Positions 16,431-25,300 of a stretch of 26,018 bases of DNA are shown here, piece by piece. Each line of letters opens with the position of its first letter. Within the stretch, counting starts at the first letter, position 1. This DNA is from an uncultured Prevotella sp. (GTDB lineage Bacteria > Bacteroidota > Bacteroidia > Bacteroidales > Bacteroidaceae). The DNA is taken from contig CAKQAD010000019.1 of assembly GCA_934215545.1 (NCBI GenBank), positions 1 through 26,018 of the forward strand, given 5' to 3'. The notes under the pieces are model-generated. The model was not told the DNA's origin. It did no database searches and saw only the letters and a program-made list of their open reading frames with translations. The position numbers were made by a program, and so were the translations under genes.

Positions 16431-17111
16431 ATGAAAGCATACATCACACGATTGCTGCTGATGGCAAGCCTTGCTATCTGCATCACAGTCGACGCCAATG
16501 CACAATCCTACACGCAACACCTTCAAGAGAAAAAGCAAGGCGCTGCCAGCGTGACCGTGACACAGAGTAGCGAAATAACAAAGATAATAGACGAGGCAGA
16601 TATAAGCACCAAAAAGAAGGAGCCTGCACCAAGCAATCAGCATACTGCAGCCAGCGAGCACACAGCCGGCAGCCTGCACCCGACTGCTGGCAATGCACAC
16701 TCGGCTACTGGCAATGCACACTCGCAGGCCACAACAAGGCACCCGGCAGCCACAAGCCAGCACCCTACAAATGCTGCTGATGGGCAGACCGCCGACGAGG
16801 GGCAGCAGAACACCGAGACAGGGCAGCACAAAATGATGCGACGAAGCTATAAGGTCAACGGATATAGAGTGCAGATATATGCAGGTGGCAACTCGCGCAA
16901 CGACAAAATTAAAGCGCAGAACGTTGGCAACTCCATAAAGAAGGCGTTTCCAACACACCCCGTATATGTGCATTTCTACTCACCACGATGGATATGCCGC
17001 ATGGGCAACTACCGCACCTACGAAGAGGCAAGCGCCATACTCGCACAGGTGAAGAAGATGGGATATAGCCAAGCTTGCATAGTGAGCGGAAAAATTACTG
17101 TGGCGTATTAG
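16431..17111 (+). CDS. SPOR-domain protein with His-rich linker
   Basis: Starts at ATG 16431 (MKAYITRLLLMASLAICITV), a signal peptide with a likely cut after DANA; the upstream TTG at 16341 would place 30 extra residues before it. 226 aa. Residues about 60-135 form a low-complexity linker rich in His, Ala, Thr and Gln with a repeated GNAHS. The C-terminal ~85 residues are a SPOR domain (GYRVQIYAGGNSRNDKI, FPTHPVYVHFYSPRWICRMGNY, YEEASAILAQVKKMGYSQACIV). SPOR domains bind denuded peptidoglycan glycan strands at division sites, so this is probably a periplasmic cell-envelope protein. It follows the tpiA terminator, and a heptamer repeat block starts at its stop codon. Confidence 0.85.
   Translation: MKAYITRLLLMASLAICITVDANAQSYTQHLQEKKQGAASVTVTQSSEITKIIDEADISTKKKEPAPSNQHTAASEHTAGSLHPTAGNAHSATGNAHSQATTRHPAATSQHPTNAADGQTADEGQQNTETGQHKMMRRSYKVNGYRVQIYAGGNSRNDKIKAQNVGNSIKKAFPTHPVYVHFYSPRWICRMGNYRTYEEASAILAQVKKMGYSQACIVSGKITVAY
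16689..16724 (+). repeat. Tandem repeat in the SPOR-protein linker
   Basis: GGCAATGCACACTCG occurs at 16689-16703 and 16710-16724, period 21 bp, encoding GNAHSAT then GNAHS. It is the most regular part of a His-rich linker of about 75 residues. Confidence 0.8.
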
Positions 17112-17393
17112 GAGTTTTGAGTTTTGAATTTTGAATTTTGAGTTGTGCGCTTCGCGCATTTTGAATTATTCATTTTTGAATTATGAATTCGCAGCTCAAA
17201 ACTCGCAAACAGCGAAAATTCAAAGATAGTGCAAGCCGAAGGCAATAAAGCTTGCTTTAATTGCTGAGGCGCAGCCTATCTTATTCAAAACTGAATAACT
17301 CAAAATTGCCGAAGGCAACAACTCAAAACTCAAAATTCAAAATTCAAAACTGCGCCCACGGCGCATCTCAAAATTCAAAACTCAAAAATCAAA
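17111..17393 (+). repeat. Heptamer repeat block 3 (between the SPOR gene and folE)
   Basis: GARTTTT heptamers on the left turn into AAAAYTC on the right, with hairpins TGCGC-TTC-GCGCA, GCC-GAA-GGC and TGCGCC-CAC-GGCGCA and one 60-nt unit. Order and spacing are nearly those of block 1, including the shared stretch TTTTGAATTATTCATTTTTG. It runs directly into the folE ATG, so the A-rich end of the block forms the folE ribosome-entry region. No ORF is supported. Confidence 0.85.
17223..17282 (+). repeat. 60-nt hairpin unit, copy 3 (plus orientation)
   Basis: Identical to the reverse complement of the copy at 11913-11972 and one base different from the copy at 3992-4051. It lies in the folE upstream region. 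Confidence 0.85.
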
Positions 17394-17394
17394 A

Positions 17395-17976
17395 ATGATA
17401 ACTCCAGAATATCGTGAGGGACTCGACGAGCTTGCCTCACACTATAAAAGCATACTGACATTGCTCGGCGAAGATGTGGACCGAGAAGGATTGATAAAGA
17501 CACCTATGCGGGTGGCAAAGGCCATGCAGGTGCTCACAAGGGGCTACTCGCAAGACCCACACAAGGTGCTTACCGATGCGCTGTTTAAAGAAGACTACGA
17601 CCAAATGGTGGTGGTGAAGGACATCGACATCTTCTCGCTATGCGAACATCACATGCTGCCCTTCTATGGAAAAGCTCATGTGGCATATATACCAAACGGA
17701 TATATCACTGGGCTGAGCAAGATAGCACGAGTGGTAGACATTTTCTCACACCGACTGCAGGTGCAGGAACGACTGACACAACAGATAAGAGAATGTATTG
17801 AAAGCACACTCAACCCTCTTGGAGTAATGGTTGTGGTGGAAGCAAAACACATGTGCATGCAGATGCGTGGCGTGGAAAAGCAAAACTCCATAACGGTGAC
17901 AAGCAACTTCTCGGGTGCCTTCGAACAGGCAAAGACACGACAGGAGTTTATGAACCTCATACACAATAATTTATAA
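17395..17976 (+). CDS. folE: GTP cyclohydrolase I
   Basis: Converts GTP to dihydroneopterin triphosphate, the first step of folate/pterin synthesis, as a zinc-dependent homodecamer in the cytoplasm. 193 aa, normal for the short bacterial form. Zinc ligands are visible as C83 and H86 in [10 protein letters not shown] and C154 in HMCMQMRGV. The active-site stretch [21 protein letters not shown] and the helix [18 protein letters not shown] are intact. The ATG follows immediately on a run of AAAAYTC-type repeats with no separate Shine-Dalgarno sequence. The promoter is not obvious; it may lie in the repeat block or in upstream genes. Confidence 0.95.
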   Translation: MITPEYREGLDELASHYKSILTLLGEDVDREGLIKTPMRVAKAMQVLTRGYSQDPHKVLTDALFKEDYDQMVVVKDIDIFSLCEHHMLPFYGKAHVAYIPNGYITGLSKIARVVDIFSHRLQVQERLTQQIRECIESTLNPLGVMVVVEAKHMCMQMRGVEKQNSITVTSNFSGAFEQAKTRQEFMNLIHNNL

Positions 17977-17990
17977 AACATTATTCGTGC

Positions 17991-17998
17991 TATATTTG
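17991..17998 (+). promoter_or_regulatory. -7 box of the surface lipoprotein gene
   Basis: TATATTTG matches TAnnTTTG, starts 14 nt after the folE stop and lies 31 nt before the ATG at 18030. No clear TTTG is seen 19-20 nt upstream, where the end of folE lies. Confidence 0.5.
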
Positions 17999-18029
17999 AA
18001 GTGATAACAAATAATAAATATTAGAAGAC

Positions 18030-18728
18030 ATGAAAAAATCGCTATTCTTTTTGCTGATGATCGGCATAGCATCAGTATTCACATTCACATCATGCCTTAA
18101 CGACGACGATGACAACGGCGCTGCATCACGCATTCTGACACTCGATGAGCAGTATCAGCAACAGGCAGCTATGAAGGGTACTTACTTTGGCAAAACGCGC
18201 CTCTACTATCCCGGAACTAACAACAACATCGTGAAATACGACTCGGTGAAGGTGACATCATGGACAGTACGCACCGACTCTACAATAACTCTCAACACCT
18301 TCCCGGTGTGCAAGCTCGACTCTGCAATAAATGTCAAGAAGACAGACCTCTCGCCAACAGCTAACACTATGCGAGCACTGCAGCAGGCTATCAAGAGTTG
18401 CGAGGCATTGGTTAACATAAAGTGCTATTACTGTATTCCTACATGGGGATACATAACCGACACACAGAAGATGTTCTTCGTGGCACCAATGGTAATAAGT
18501 CAAACACTGAACTATGAGGGCGAAGACCATAAGGTGGACTTCATCTTCGACAACAATAGCTTCGGTGGCACTTACACCAAGACTACTGGCGATGCCAAGT
18601 TCGAATTCTCAATGTGCCTGACGCATATCGGCATCGACAAGCAAGGAACGTCGTACAAGACATTGCTGCAGGCAGGACGCGACAATTATTACTTCCAGCA
18701 GATTTTGATAACAAACAATGCAAACTAA
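18030..18728 (+). CDS. Putative surface-exposed lipoprotein (DUF4840-like)
   Basis: 232 aa. The lipoprotein signal is MKKSLFFLLMIGIASVFTFTSC with the acylated Cys at residue 22. It is followed by LNDDDDN, an acidic run right after the Cys like the lipoprotein export signal that sends Bacteroidota lipoproteins to the cell surface. The rest looks beta-rich (MKGTYFGKTRLYY, VKVTSWTVRTDSTITLNTFPV, KVDFIFDNNSFGGTYTK). It resembles DUF4840 proteins of Prevotella and Bacteroides from memory, but this is not certain. No catalytic motif is visible. It has its own -7 box; exonuclease III follows after a small hairpin. Function unknown. Confidence 0.75.
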   Translation: MKKSLFFLLMIGIASVFTFTSCLNDDDDNGAASRILTLDEQYQQQAAMKGTYFGKTRLYYPGTNNNIVKYDSVKVTSWTVRTDSTITLNTFPVCKLDSAINVKKTDLSPTANTMRALQQAIKSCEALVNIKCYYCIPTWGYITDTQKMFFVAPMVISQTLNYEGEDHKVDFIFDNNSFGGTYTKTTGDAKFEFSMCLTHIGIDKQGTSYKTLLQAGRDNYYFQQILITNNAN

Positions 18729-18738
18729 TGTTTGCATT
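18717..18738 (+). other. Small perfect hairpin with the lipoprotein stop codon in its loop
   Basis: AATGCAAAC (18717-18725) pairs with GTTTGCATT (18730-18738); the 4-nt loop TAAT contains the TAA stop at 18726-18728. No T run follows, so it is not a typical terminator; it may slow decay from the 3' side or modulate read-through into the exonuclease gene. Confidence 0.45.
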
Positions 18739-18755
18739 ATAAGTCATTATAAATT

Positions 18756-19505
18756 ATGAAGTTTATCTCTTGGAACGTGAACGGCCTGAGGGCTTGCGTG
18801 CAGAAGGGATTTGAAGAGGCTTTCAATACTCTCGATGCCGACTTCTTCTGCTTGCAGGAAACAAAAATGCAGGAAGGACAACTCGACTTGCAGTTCCCTG
18901 GTTACAACTCATATTGGAACTATGCCGAGAAGAAGGGCTACTCTGGCACTGCCATATATACACGCCACACGCCATTGGCAGTGACGTATGGCTTGGGCAT
19001 AGACCAGCACGACCACGAGGGACGAGTGATAACACTCGAGATGAACGATTTCTTCCTTGTGACATGCTATACCCCAAACTCGCAAGATGGGCTGCGCAGG
19101 CTCGACTATCGCATGCTGTGGGAAGACGACTTCCTTAACTACATTAAGAAGCTCGATGCCCAAAAACCAGTTGTAGTGTGTGGCGACCTTAACGTGGCAC
19201 ACGAAGAAATCGACTTGAAAAATCCGAAGACAAATCGTCGGAATGCCGGATTTACCGACGAGGAACGACAGAAGATGACTACACTGCTGAACAATGGCTT
19301 CGTAGACACTTTCAGAACGATGCATCCCGACGAACAGACATACTCGTGGTGGTCGTACAGATTCAAGGCAAGAGAGAAGAACGCTGGCTGGCGCATCGAC
19401 TATTTTATTGTGTCGGAACGACTCAAGCAACGCCTCAGCACTGCAGCCATACACACCGAAATATTCGGTAGCGACCATTGCCCCGTGGAGTTGCAGCTGA
19501 AATAA
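18756..19505 (+). CDS. xth: Exodeoxyribonuclease III / AP endonuclease
   Basis: Cleaves DNA 5' to abasic sites and removes 3' blocking groups in base excision repair. 249 aa, the length of Bacillus ExoA-type enzymes. Endonuclease/exonuclease/phosphatase-fold motifs are intact: SWNVNGLRA at the start (N7), LQETKM with metal-binding E35, [26 protein letters not shown] with catalytic Asp and Asn, [20 protein letters not shown], and GSDHCPV with the catalytic Asp-His pair at the end. It starts 27 nt after the lipoprotein gene. A strong bidirectional terminator follows. Confidence 0.95.
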   Translation: MKFISWNVNGLRACVQKGFEEAFNTLDADFFCLQETKMQEGQLDLQFPGYNSYWNYAEKKGYSGTAIYTRHTPLAVTYGLGIDQHDHEGRVITLEMNDFFLVTCYTPNSQDGLRRLDYRMLWEDDFLNYIKKLDAQKPVVVCGDLNVAHEEIDLKNPKTNRRNAGFTDEERQKMTTLLNNGFVDTFRTMHPDEQTYSWWSYRFKAREKNAGWRIDYFIVSERLKQRLSTAAIHTEIFGSDHCPVELQLK

Positions 19506-19555
19506 AGCCAATCAGTCATTAGATTTGGGATAAACATAATAGATTATCAAGAAAC

Positions 19556-19615
19556 AAAAAAGTATCTCTATATAAAAGTAGCATCTTCGCTACTTTTATA
19601 TAGAGATACTTTTTT
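19556..19615. terminator. Perfect 27-bp bidirectional terminator
   Basis: Bases 19556-19582 are fully complementary to 19589-19615 with a 6-nt loop ATCTTC. The outer ends are six A and six T, giving a U run in both transcription directions. It lies between the convergent exonuclease III and rubrerythrin genes and serves both. Confidence 0.9.
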
Positions 19616-19679
19616 ATTACGATTATTCCGAATAACAGCAGAACATCCACTGGTTATTCTTTACTATCGATACTGCCAA

Positions 19680-20222
19680 TTACCAATTCTCGGCTCTAAC
19701 CTCAAAATAGCTCTGCGGATGGTCGCACACCGGACATACCTCAGGGGCATTCTTGCCCACTACGATATGGCCACAGTTGCGACACTGCCATACTGTGTCG
19801 CCATCGCGAGAAAACACGATGCCATCCTCTATGTTCTTTAGAAGCTTACGATAGCGCTCCTCATGATGACGCTCTATCTCAGCCACACCGCGCATCTTGG
19901 CAGCAATCTCAGGAAATCCTTCCTCCTCTGCTTCCTTAGCCATACGGTCGTACATATTGGTCCACTCATAATTCTCGCCCTCGGCAGCAGCACGGAGATT
20001 AGACATGGTGTCGTTCACTGCTCCACCTTCAAGAAGCTTGAACCACATCTTGGCATGTTCCTTCTCGTTGTTGGCAGTCTCTTCAAAGAGAGCTGCAATC
20101 TGCTGAAAGCCTTCTTTCTTGGCTTTTGAAGCGAAATACGTGTATTTGTTGCGAGCCTGCGACTCACCAGCGAAAGCCTCCATGAGGTTCTTCTCTGTCT
20201 TTGTACCTTTCAATTCTTTCAT
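19680..20222 (-). CDS. rbr: Rubrerythrin
   Basis: Non-haem di-iron peroxidase that reduces hydrogen peroxide, typical of anaerobes; cytoplasmic. 180 aa. The N-terminal ferritin-like four-helix domain carries the iron ligands in [11 protein letters not shown] (E20) and [10 protein letters not shown] (E53, H56), numbering that coincides with Desulfovibrio rubrerythrin, and further ones in EGENYEW and [10 protein letters not shown]. The C-terminal rubredoxin domain has CRNCG (C147, C150) and CPVCDHP (C163, C166) for the electron-donor iron. It is the last gene of the minus-strand group, 48 nt after tsaE. No separate promoter box was found in the gap, so it may be cotranscribed, although rubrerythrin is often independently induced by oxidative stress. 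Confidence 0.95.
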   Translation of the reverse strand: MKELKGTKTEKNLMEAFAGESQARNKYTYFASKAKKEGFQQIAALFEETANNEKEHAKMWFKLLEGGAVNDTMSNLRAAAEGENYEWTNMYDRMAKEAEEEGFPEIAAKMRGVAEIERHHEERYRKLLKNIEDGIVFSRDGDTVWQCRNCGHIVVGKNAPEVCPVCDHPQSYFEVRAENW

Positions 20223-20270
20223 AGATGTATTGTTTATGGTGAATGTTGATGTATGCTTGATATACGAAGA

Positions 20271-20684
20271 TTAGAAGCGCACTACACGTGAGCCATCAGC
20301 TGTCTCTTCGATTGTAACCTTTGTAGCATCTTCTGGCAACAGTTCTTCTATGAGTTCCGGCCATTCCAAGAAGCACACTGAGCCTCCATAGAAATAGTCT
20401 TCATAACCCATATCATAGACTTCCTCTAGTTTTTTTATACGATAGAAGTCGAAATGAAAGATGCTGTCGCCAGTGGTGGCCGACTGATATTCGTTCACAA
20501 TAGCAAAGGTGGGCGATGTAATTACATCGTCAACACCCAACTGCTCGCAAATGGCTTTGATGAATGTGGTTTTGCCGGCTCCCATTTTGCCGTAAAAAGC
20601 AAACACTTTGCCACTGCCCATATTGTTGACAAAGGTCTTGGCGGCATCATTGATATCTGCCAGCGAAGTGATTTTAATTTCCAT
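20271..20684 (-). CDS. tsaE: tRNA t6A synthesis ATPase TsaE
   Basis: P-loop ATPase that works with TsaB and TsaD to make the essential t6A37 modification of ANN-decoding tRNAs. 137 aa, normal. Walker A is GKMGAGKTT at residues 32-40; the family motifs SPTFAIVNEY, HFDFYR and CFLEWPELIEELLP are all present. It begins 20 nt after porX ends, so the two are very likely cotranscribed. Confidence 0.93.
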   Translation of the reverse strand: MEIKITSLADINDAAKTFVNNMGSGKVFAFYGKMGAGKTTFIKAICEQLGVDDVITSPTFAIVNEYQSATTGDSIFHFDFYRIKKLEEVYDMGYEDYFYGGSVCFLEWPELIEELLPEDATKVTIEETADGSRVVRF

Positions 20685-20704
20685 ATTATATAGTTGTTTT
20701 GTTT

Positions 20705-22258
20705 TTACTTCTTTCTTGAACTAAGCGTGATAAGTGGTATAAGCATCTCTTCCATAGATATGCCTCCATGCTGGAATGTGTCTTTATAGAACGACACATA
20801 ATAGTTGTAGTTGTTGGGATAGGCAAAGAAGGTGCTGCCTGTGGCAAAGACATACGATGTGCTGATGTTTGGCGCAGGCAACTGTGCTTCGTGCGGATTC
20901 TTTATCACAAACACATCCTTCGACTGGCAGTTGAGGTTTTTGCCCAACTTATAGCGCAGATTGGTATTGGTGTTTCTGTCGCCCACTATCTTAACTGGTT
21001 TCGAAGCACGTATACTGCCATGATCGGTGGTGATAACTATCTTGCAATCGGTTTGCGAGAGTGCCTTCAGAAGGTCGGCCATTACCGAATGGCGAAACCA
21101 CGAGAGGGTGATGGAGCGATATGCCGACTCATTATTGGCAAGCTCACGCACCATCTTCGACTCGGTACGGGCATGCGACAGCATGTCGATGAAGTTCACA
21201 ACCACCACATTAAGATCGTTTTTCTGCAGTTCGCCAAGGTGGTCGAGCAGGCGGTCGGCACCCACAGAATCGTTTACCTTGTGATAGGAGAAGGTGTCGT
21301 GCCTGCGGAAACGCTCTATCTGGGTGCGCACAAGAGGCGCCTCGTTGAGGTTCTTGCCCTCATCCTCGTCTTCGTCGACCCATAACTCTGGAAACATTTT
21401 CGCTATTTGCTGCGGCATGAGACCGGAGAAAATGGCGTTACGGGCATATTGGGTGGCAGTGGGCAGAATGCTTACATACATGTCTTCGTCGATGTCGAAC
21501 ATGTCGCCAATCTCCTCGGATAGCACACGCCACTGATCGTAGCGAAAATTGTCGATGACGATAAGAAACACTTTGTTGCCAGCTGATATTTCAGGAAACA
21601 CTTTGCGCTTGAAAATATCAGGACTCATAAGGGGGCGGTTGGCATTGCCTGGCGCCACCCAATCGATATAGTTGCTTTTGATGAATTTGGCAAAGGCATT
21701 GTTGGCCTCGTCTTTTTGCATCTGAAGCATATCGGCCATGGCTGAGTCGGCAGCTGATAGTGCCAGCTCCCAATGCACAAGGCGGCGATACACATCCTTC
21801 CAATCGTCGATGGTACGGCTGCCGTCTATCTGCATTGCTATGTCCTGGAAATTCTGCTGATACCCGCTCTGTGTCACCTCCGACACGAGTTGCTTCTTGT
21901 GAATATTCTTCTTCAGCGTAAGCAGTATCTGATTGGGGTTGACGGGCTTTATTAGATAGTCGGCAATCTTTGAACCTATGGCCTGGTCCATGATGTTCTC
22001 TTCCTCGCTCTTAGTGACCATCACCACTGGCGTGGCAGGCAATATCTCCTTTATCACCTGAAGAGTTTCCAAACCAGTAAGTCCGGGCATCATCTCATCG
22101 AGCAACACAAGGTCGAAGGTGTGTTGCCTACATTCTTCAATGGCATCGGTACCATTGCTTACGGTTATAACCTCATAGCCCTTTTTCTCGAGAAATAGAA
22201 TATGTGCCTTGAGCAACTCTATCTCGTCGTCTACCCATAATAGCAATCCTGTGTTCAT
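20705..22258 (-). CDS. porX: Type IX secretion response regulator PorX (receiver plus PglZ domain)
   Basis: Regulator required for type IX secretion in Porphyromonas, where it acts with the sensor PorY and sigma factor SigP. I chose the ATG at 22258 (MNTGLLLWVDDEIELLK) over 22288 because the receiver domain starts at once; this gives 517 aa, about the known PorX length. Receiver residues: acidic pair D10/D11, phosphoacceptor D54 in LVLLDEMMPG, T82 and K104. The second half is an alkaline-phosphatase-fold PglZ domain (FLIVIDNFRYDQW, ILPTATQYARNAIFSG, VVNFIDMLSHART, IVITTDHGS) with candidate zinc-binding Asp/His residues and a central Thr. It lies between porW and tsaE in one minus-strand group. 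Whether it binds DNA is not evident from sequence. Confidence 0.93.
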   Translation of the reverse strand: MNTGLLLWVDDEIELLKAHILFLEKKGYEVITVSNGTDAIEECRQHTFDLVLLDEMMPGLTGLETLQVIKEILPATPVVMVTKSEEENIMDQAIGSKIADYLIKPVNPNQILLTLKKNIHKKQLVSEVTQSGYQQNFQDIAMQIDGSRTIDDWKDVYRRLVHWELALSAADSAMADMLQMQKDEANNAFAKFIKSNYIDWVAPGNANRPLMSPDIFKRKVFPEISAGNKVFLIVIDNFRYDQWRVLSEEIGDMFDIDEDMYVSILPTATQYARNAIFSGLMPQQIAKMFPELWVDEDEDEGKNLNEAPLVRTQIERFRRHDTFSYHKVNDSVGADRLLDHLGELQKNDLNVVVVNFIDMLSHARTESKMVRELANNESAYRSITLSWFRHSVMADLLKALSQTDCKIVITTDHGSIRASKPVKIVGDRNTNTNLRYKLGKNLNCQSKDVFVIKNPHEAQLPAPNISTSYVFATGSTFFAYPNNYNYYVSFYKDTFQHGGISMEEMLIPLITLSSRKK

Positions 22259-22340
22259 ATATTTTTCAGTATTGTCATTGAAGTTCATATCGTATGACGG
22301 CGCTTCAGCGTCGCCAAATATTATCTATATAATACTATCA

Positions 22341-25300
22341 TCAGAAACCATCGAGCTCGTAATACTCATCGTCGGTGCCTACCGACTGCGGCTGATTTTG
22401 TTTTTTGCCCTTTGTTGTAGCAGAAGGCTCATCACCAAAGTAGAACTCGTCTTCGAGCTGTTTCGACTCCTTAGCTTTATCTTCGGTCGAAGGCTGTGGC
22501 TCACCAGGCACTACAGTCTCACTGGTAGAAGGCTTCGTTGGTTCGTCGATAACGATTGTTTCGCTGCCTGGCGTTGCTGTAGACTCACTGGCGGAAGACT
22601 GTGGCTCACCAGGCACTACAGTCTCACTGGTAGAAGGCTTCGTTGGTTCGTCGATAACGATGGTTTCGCTGCCAGCGTTCTGCTCAGTGCTCTTCGATGG
22701 CGGCGTTTCGACATCTGGCACACTGACAATTGTTTGTTGCTGCGAACTACCTGAAGCAGGCTCGTCATCAAGATCAATAGTGCCTGTTGCAGATGTTGTC
22801 TTTTGCGATGCCTCAGGCTCTTCGTCAACAAACGTATTGATCGTTGTAGAAGTGCTTTGAGCATCAGAGTCGTCAATATCAGAATCGTCGGCATCGGCAG
22901 GTCGCTGACGCCTTTCATCGGGCATCGCCACCTCAGTTGGCATATCGAGCAATAGATCTGTGCTTATCTGCAATGGAGCGAAGTGCAGGCGATAGAACTC
23001 GGCATAGTCGTCGTAGCTATACTGTCGGCCCAACAACACAAGGTTGGGCTCGCTGATAAGCAGTATGCGACTCTTGCCAAGCAACTGCATGACATGTGTC
23101 TGTCGTTGCAGCTGACGGGCATATTGCAACACCTCGTCGTAGTTGCGGAAACCGCTCACCATCATACGATGCAAGCCATCCACCTCCTCGACACCAATAT
23201 CGAAGTTGCGCACCATATACGATGTAAAGTTGTAACGGGCCAACTCAAAGAGCATGCGGTTCTCGTCTACAGAGTCGGGCTTATAGGCTATCATATACAC
23301 AAACGATGCATTACGGTCGTCAGTGAGTTGCTGGGCTGCAGTAGAGTCGCCCTCGTTGAGCACCACCGAGCGGCGTTGCCAGATGCCATCAAGGTCGAAC
23401 TTGCCACCACGCAGGCGGCGCCCCTCCTTCACGCCCTTCACTATCATGCCTGCCATCTCAGCCACCTTGCTCTGCGGATAGTCGAGCACTACCTTATTCA
23501 TATCGGCGAGGCATCCGTCGGCATCGCCATTGTTTAGCTTGCCCAGACCTCCGATAAACACAAAACGATCGCGGTTGGCACCGAGTGGAAAGCGCTGCTG
23601 CGACACTTCTACATTGGCACTCACTTCATTGTAGCGCGATGCCTTAAAGGCTGCATAGGTAGCGGCATAAAGCGAATCTTCGATATGCACTCCAAGTCGA
23701 GCATTCTCTACAAAATATGGGTCGGAGAGAAGCGTAGTCCAGTCGCTATTGGGATATTGCTGCTTCAGACGGTCGATATATGTATTTGCCACCGCCGCCT
23801 GACGCTTGCGCATATACAGCAGATAAAGATGATAATATGCCTCGTCGGTCTTCTCAAAATCGGCATAACTGCCAGTGAGTCGCAGCAGATTTTTCTCTGC
23901 CAGCGACAGATTGTCGAGTTTGTCTTTAAACATCACACCGGCATTGAACAGTCCATCGGCAATTATTTCATTGCTCGCCTTTACTTGCTCAGGGTTGAAT
24001 GGAATCTGCGCCATGTAATACTCACGGCGATGCGGATTGTTTTGTGCCGAGTCGGCTATGGCGGCTATAGAGTCAGCAGCGAGTTCTGCCTGATATATGG
24101 AGTCGCGTTGCTCCTGTGTTATCTCTGGCTCGGCGGCACTCTCGAATGCCACCACCGTTTTATTTACACGTTGCCAGTTGTCTACATTGGCACGTTTACC
24201 CCAAAGTTTCTGGAAGGTCTGTTTGCCCTGCTGCACTGCCATAGGATTGTAGAAATACCATAGCGACTTCTGCCCATTCTGCAGCATGGTGTTGCTGCTG
24301 GCATTGTTATTATCAACGTTGCTGCCACCATTCTGCTGCATTGCCTCTTCGGCAGCCCTTTCAGCCTGAGCACGACGCTCCTCGCGTTCCTTCTTTTTAA
24401 GAGCCTCAATAGTGCGGTCGATAGCTGCATTACGGTCGGCTTCGCTCATTTTGGCAAGCGCCTGCAGAGAGTCTTGCAGATGTATTGCATCGGTATATGG
24501 CACCAACTGGTCGAGCACCTTAGAGCGCTTGCTCAGCTGCTCGTAGTCAGGACGCTCCTTGTCGAGCTGTCCGATGGCTTCGCCATAACAGCGCTGTGCA
24601 TCATTATATCGCTCCATATCCCAGTAGATGTCACCAAGACGCAACAACAATACACCCTTCTCTATGCCAGAACGGGTGGCTTTGGCTGCGCCACGCTCAT
24701 AGGCTTTTATGGCTTGTATGGTGTCGCGTTGCGCCATGTATATGTTGCCAATGGCATAATACACCTGATCGAGATAGTCCTTATTCTTGTCGGAGCGCGC
24801 CATACGCTTCAGCTTACCTATCATCTTACGCGACTGCCCTTCCGACATCACCTCGGTCATGGATATGCGGGCATTGAATTCAAGTTGGTAGGGAGGATTC
24901 AAGCGTATCACATGGCGGAATGCCTTCATTGCCTCCTGCCTATTGCCAAGGGCTGTCTGCAACTGCCCCATGAGATACCACTCACGGGCACGTTGCTTGC
25001 GACGCATCTCGTGCTTTATAACATTGCGCAGATAGGGCACCGCCTTGTCGTATTGCTGAGCATGGATGTAGTAGTCGGCATAGGTGTAGTCCCACTCCTT
25101 GCGTGCCGACCAGTGCATAGAATCGCGCTGCATGCCACGAATCACATCTTCAGCATCATAGAGCCACCCTTCTTCAATATAGCTCTTGGCAAGCCATGCA
25201 CGGGCCTTGCCATATATGGCAGGTTGAGTTTTGTAAAGGCGACTCATATATGCAAAAGTAGAGGCGGCCTCGTCAAAAGAGCCCTTATAGAATTGTGAGC

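Noticed and set aside
22259..22288. Upstream ATG of porX at 22288
   Set aside because: It adds ten residues unrelated to a receiver domain; the ATG at 22258 gives the normal length and N-terminus.
22290..22340. GC-rich imperfect hairpin between porW and porX
   Set aside because: The pairing (GACGGCGC with GCGTCGCC) has a mismatch and a wobble and lacks a T run, so I do not call it a terminator.
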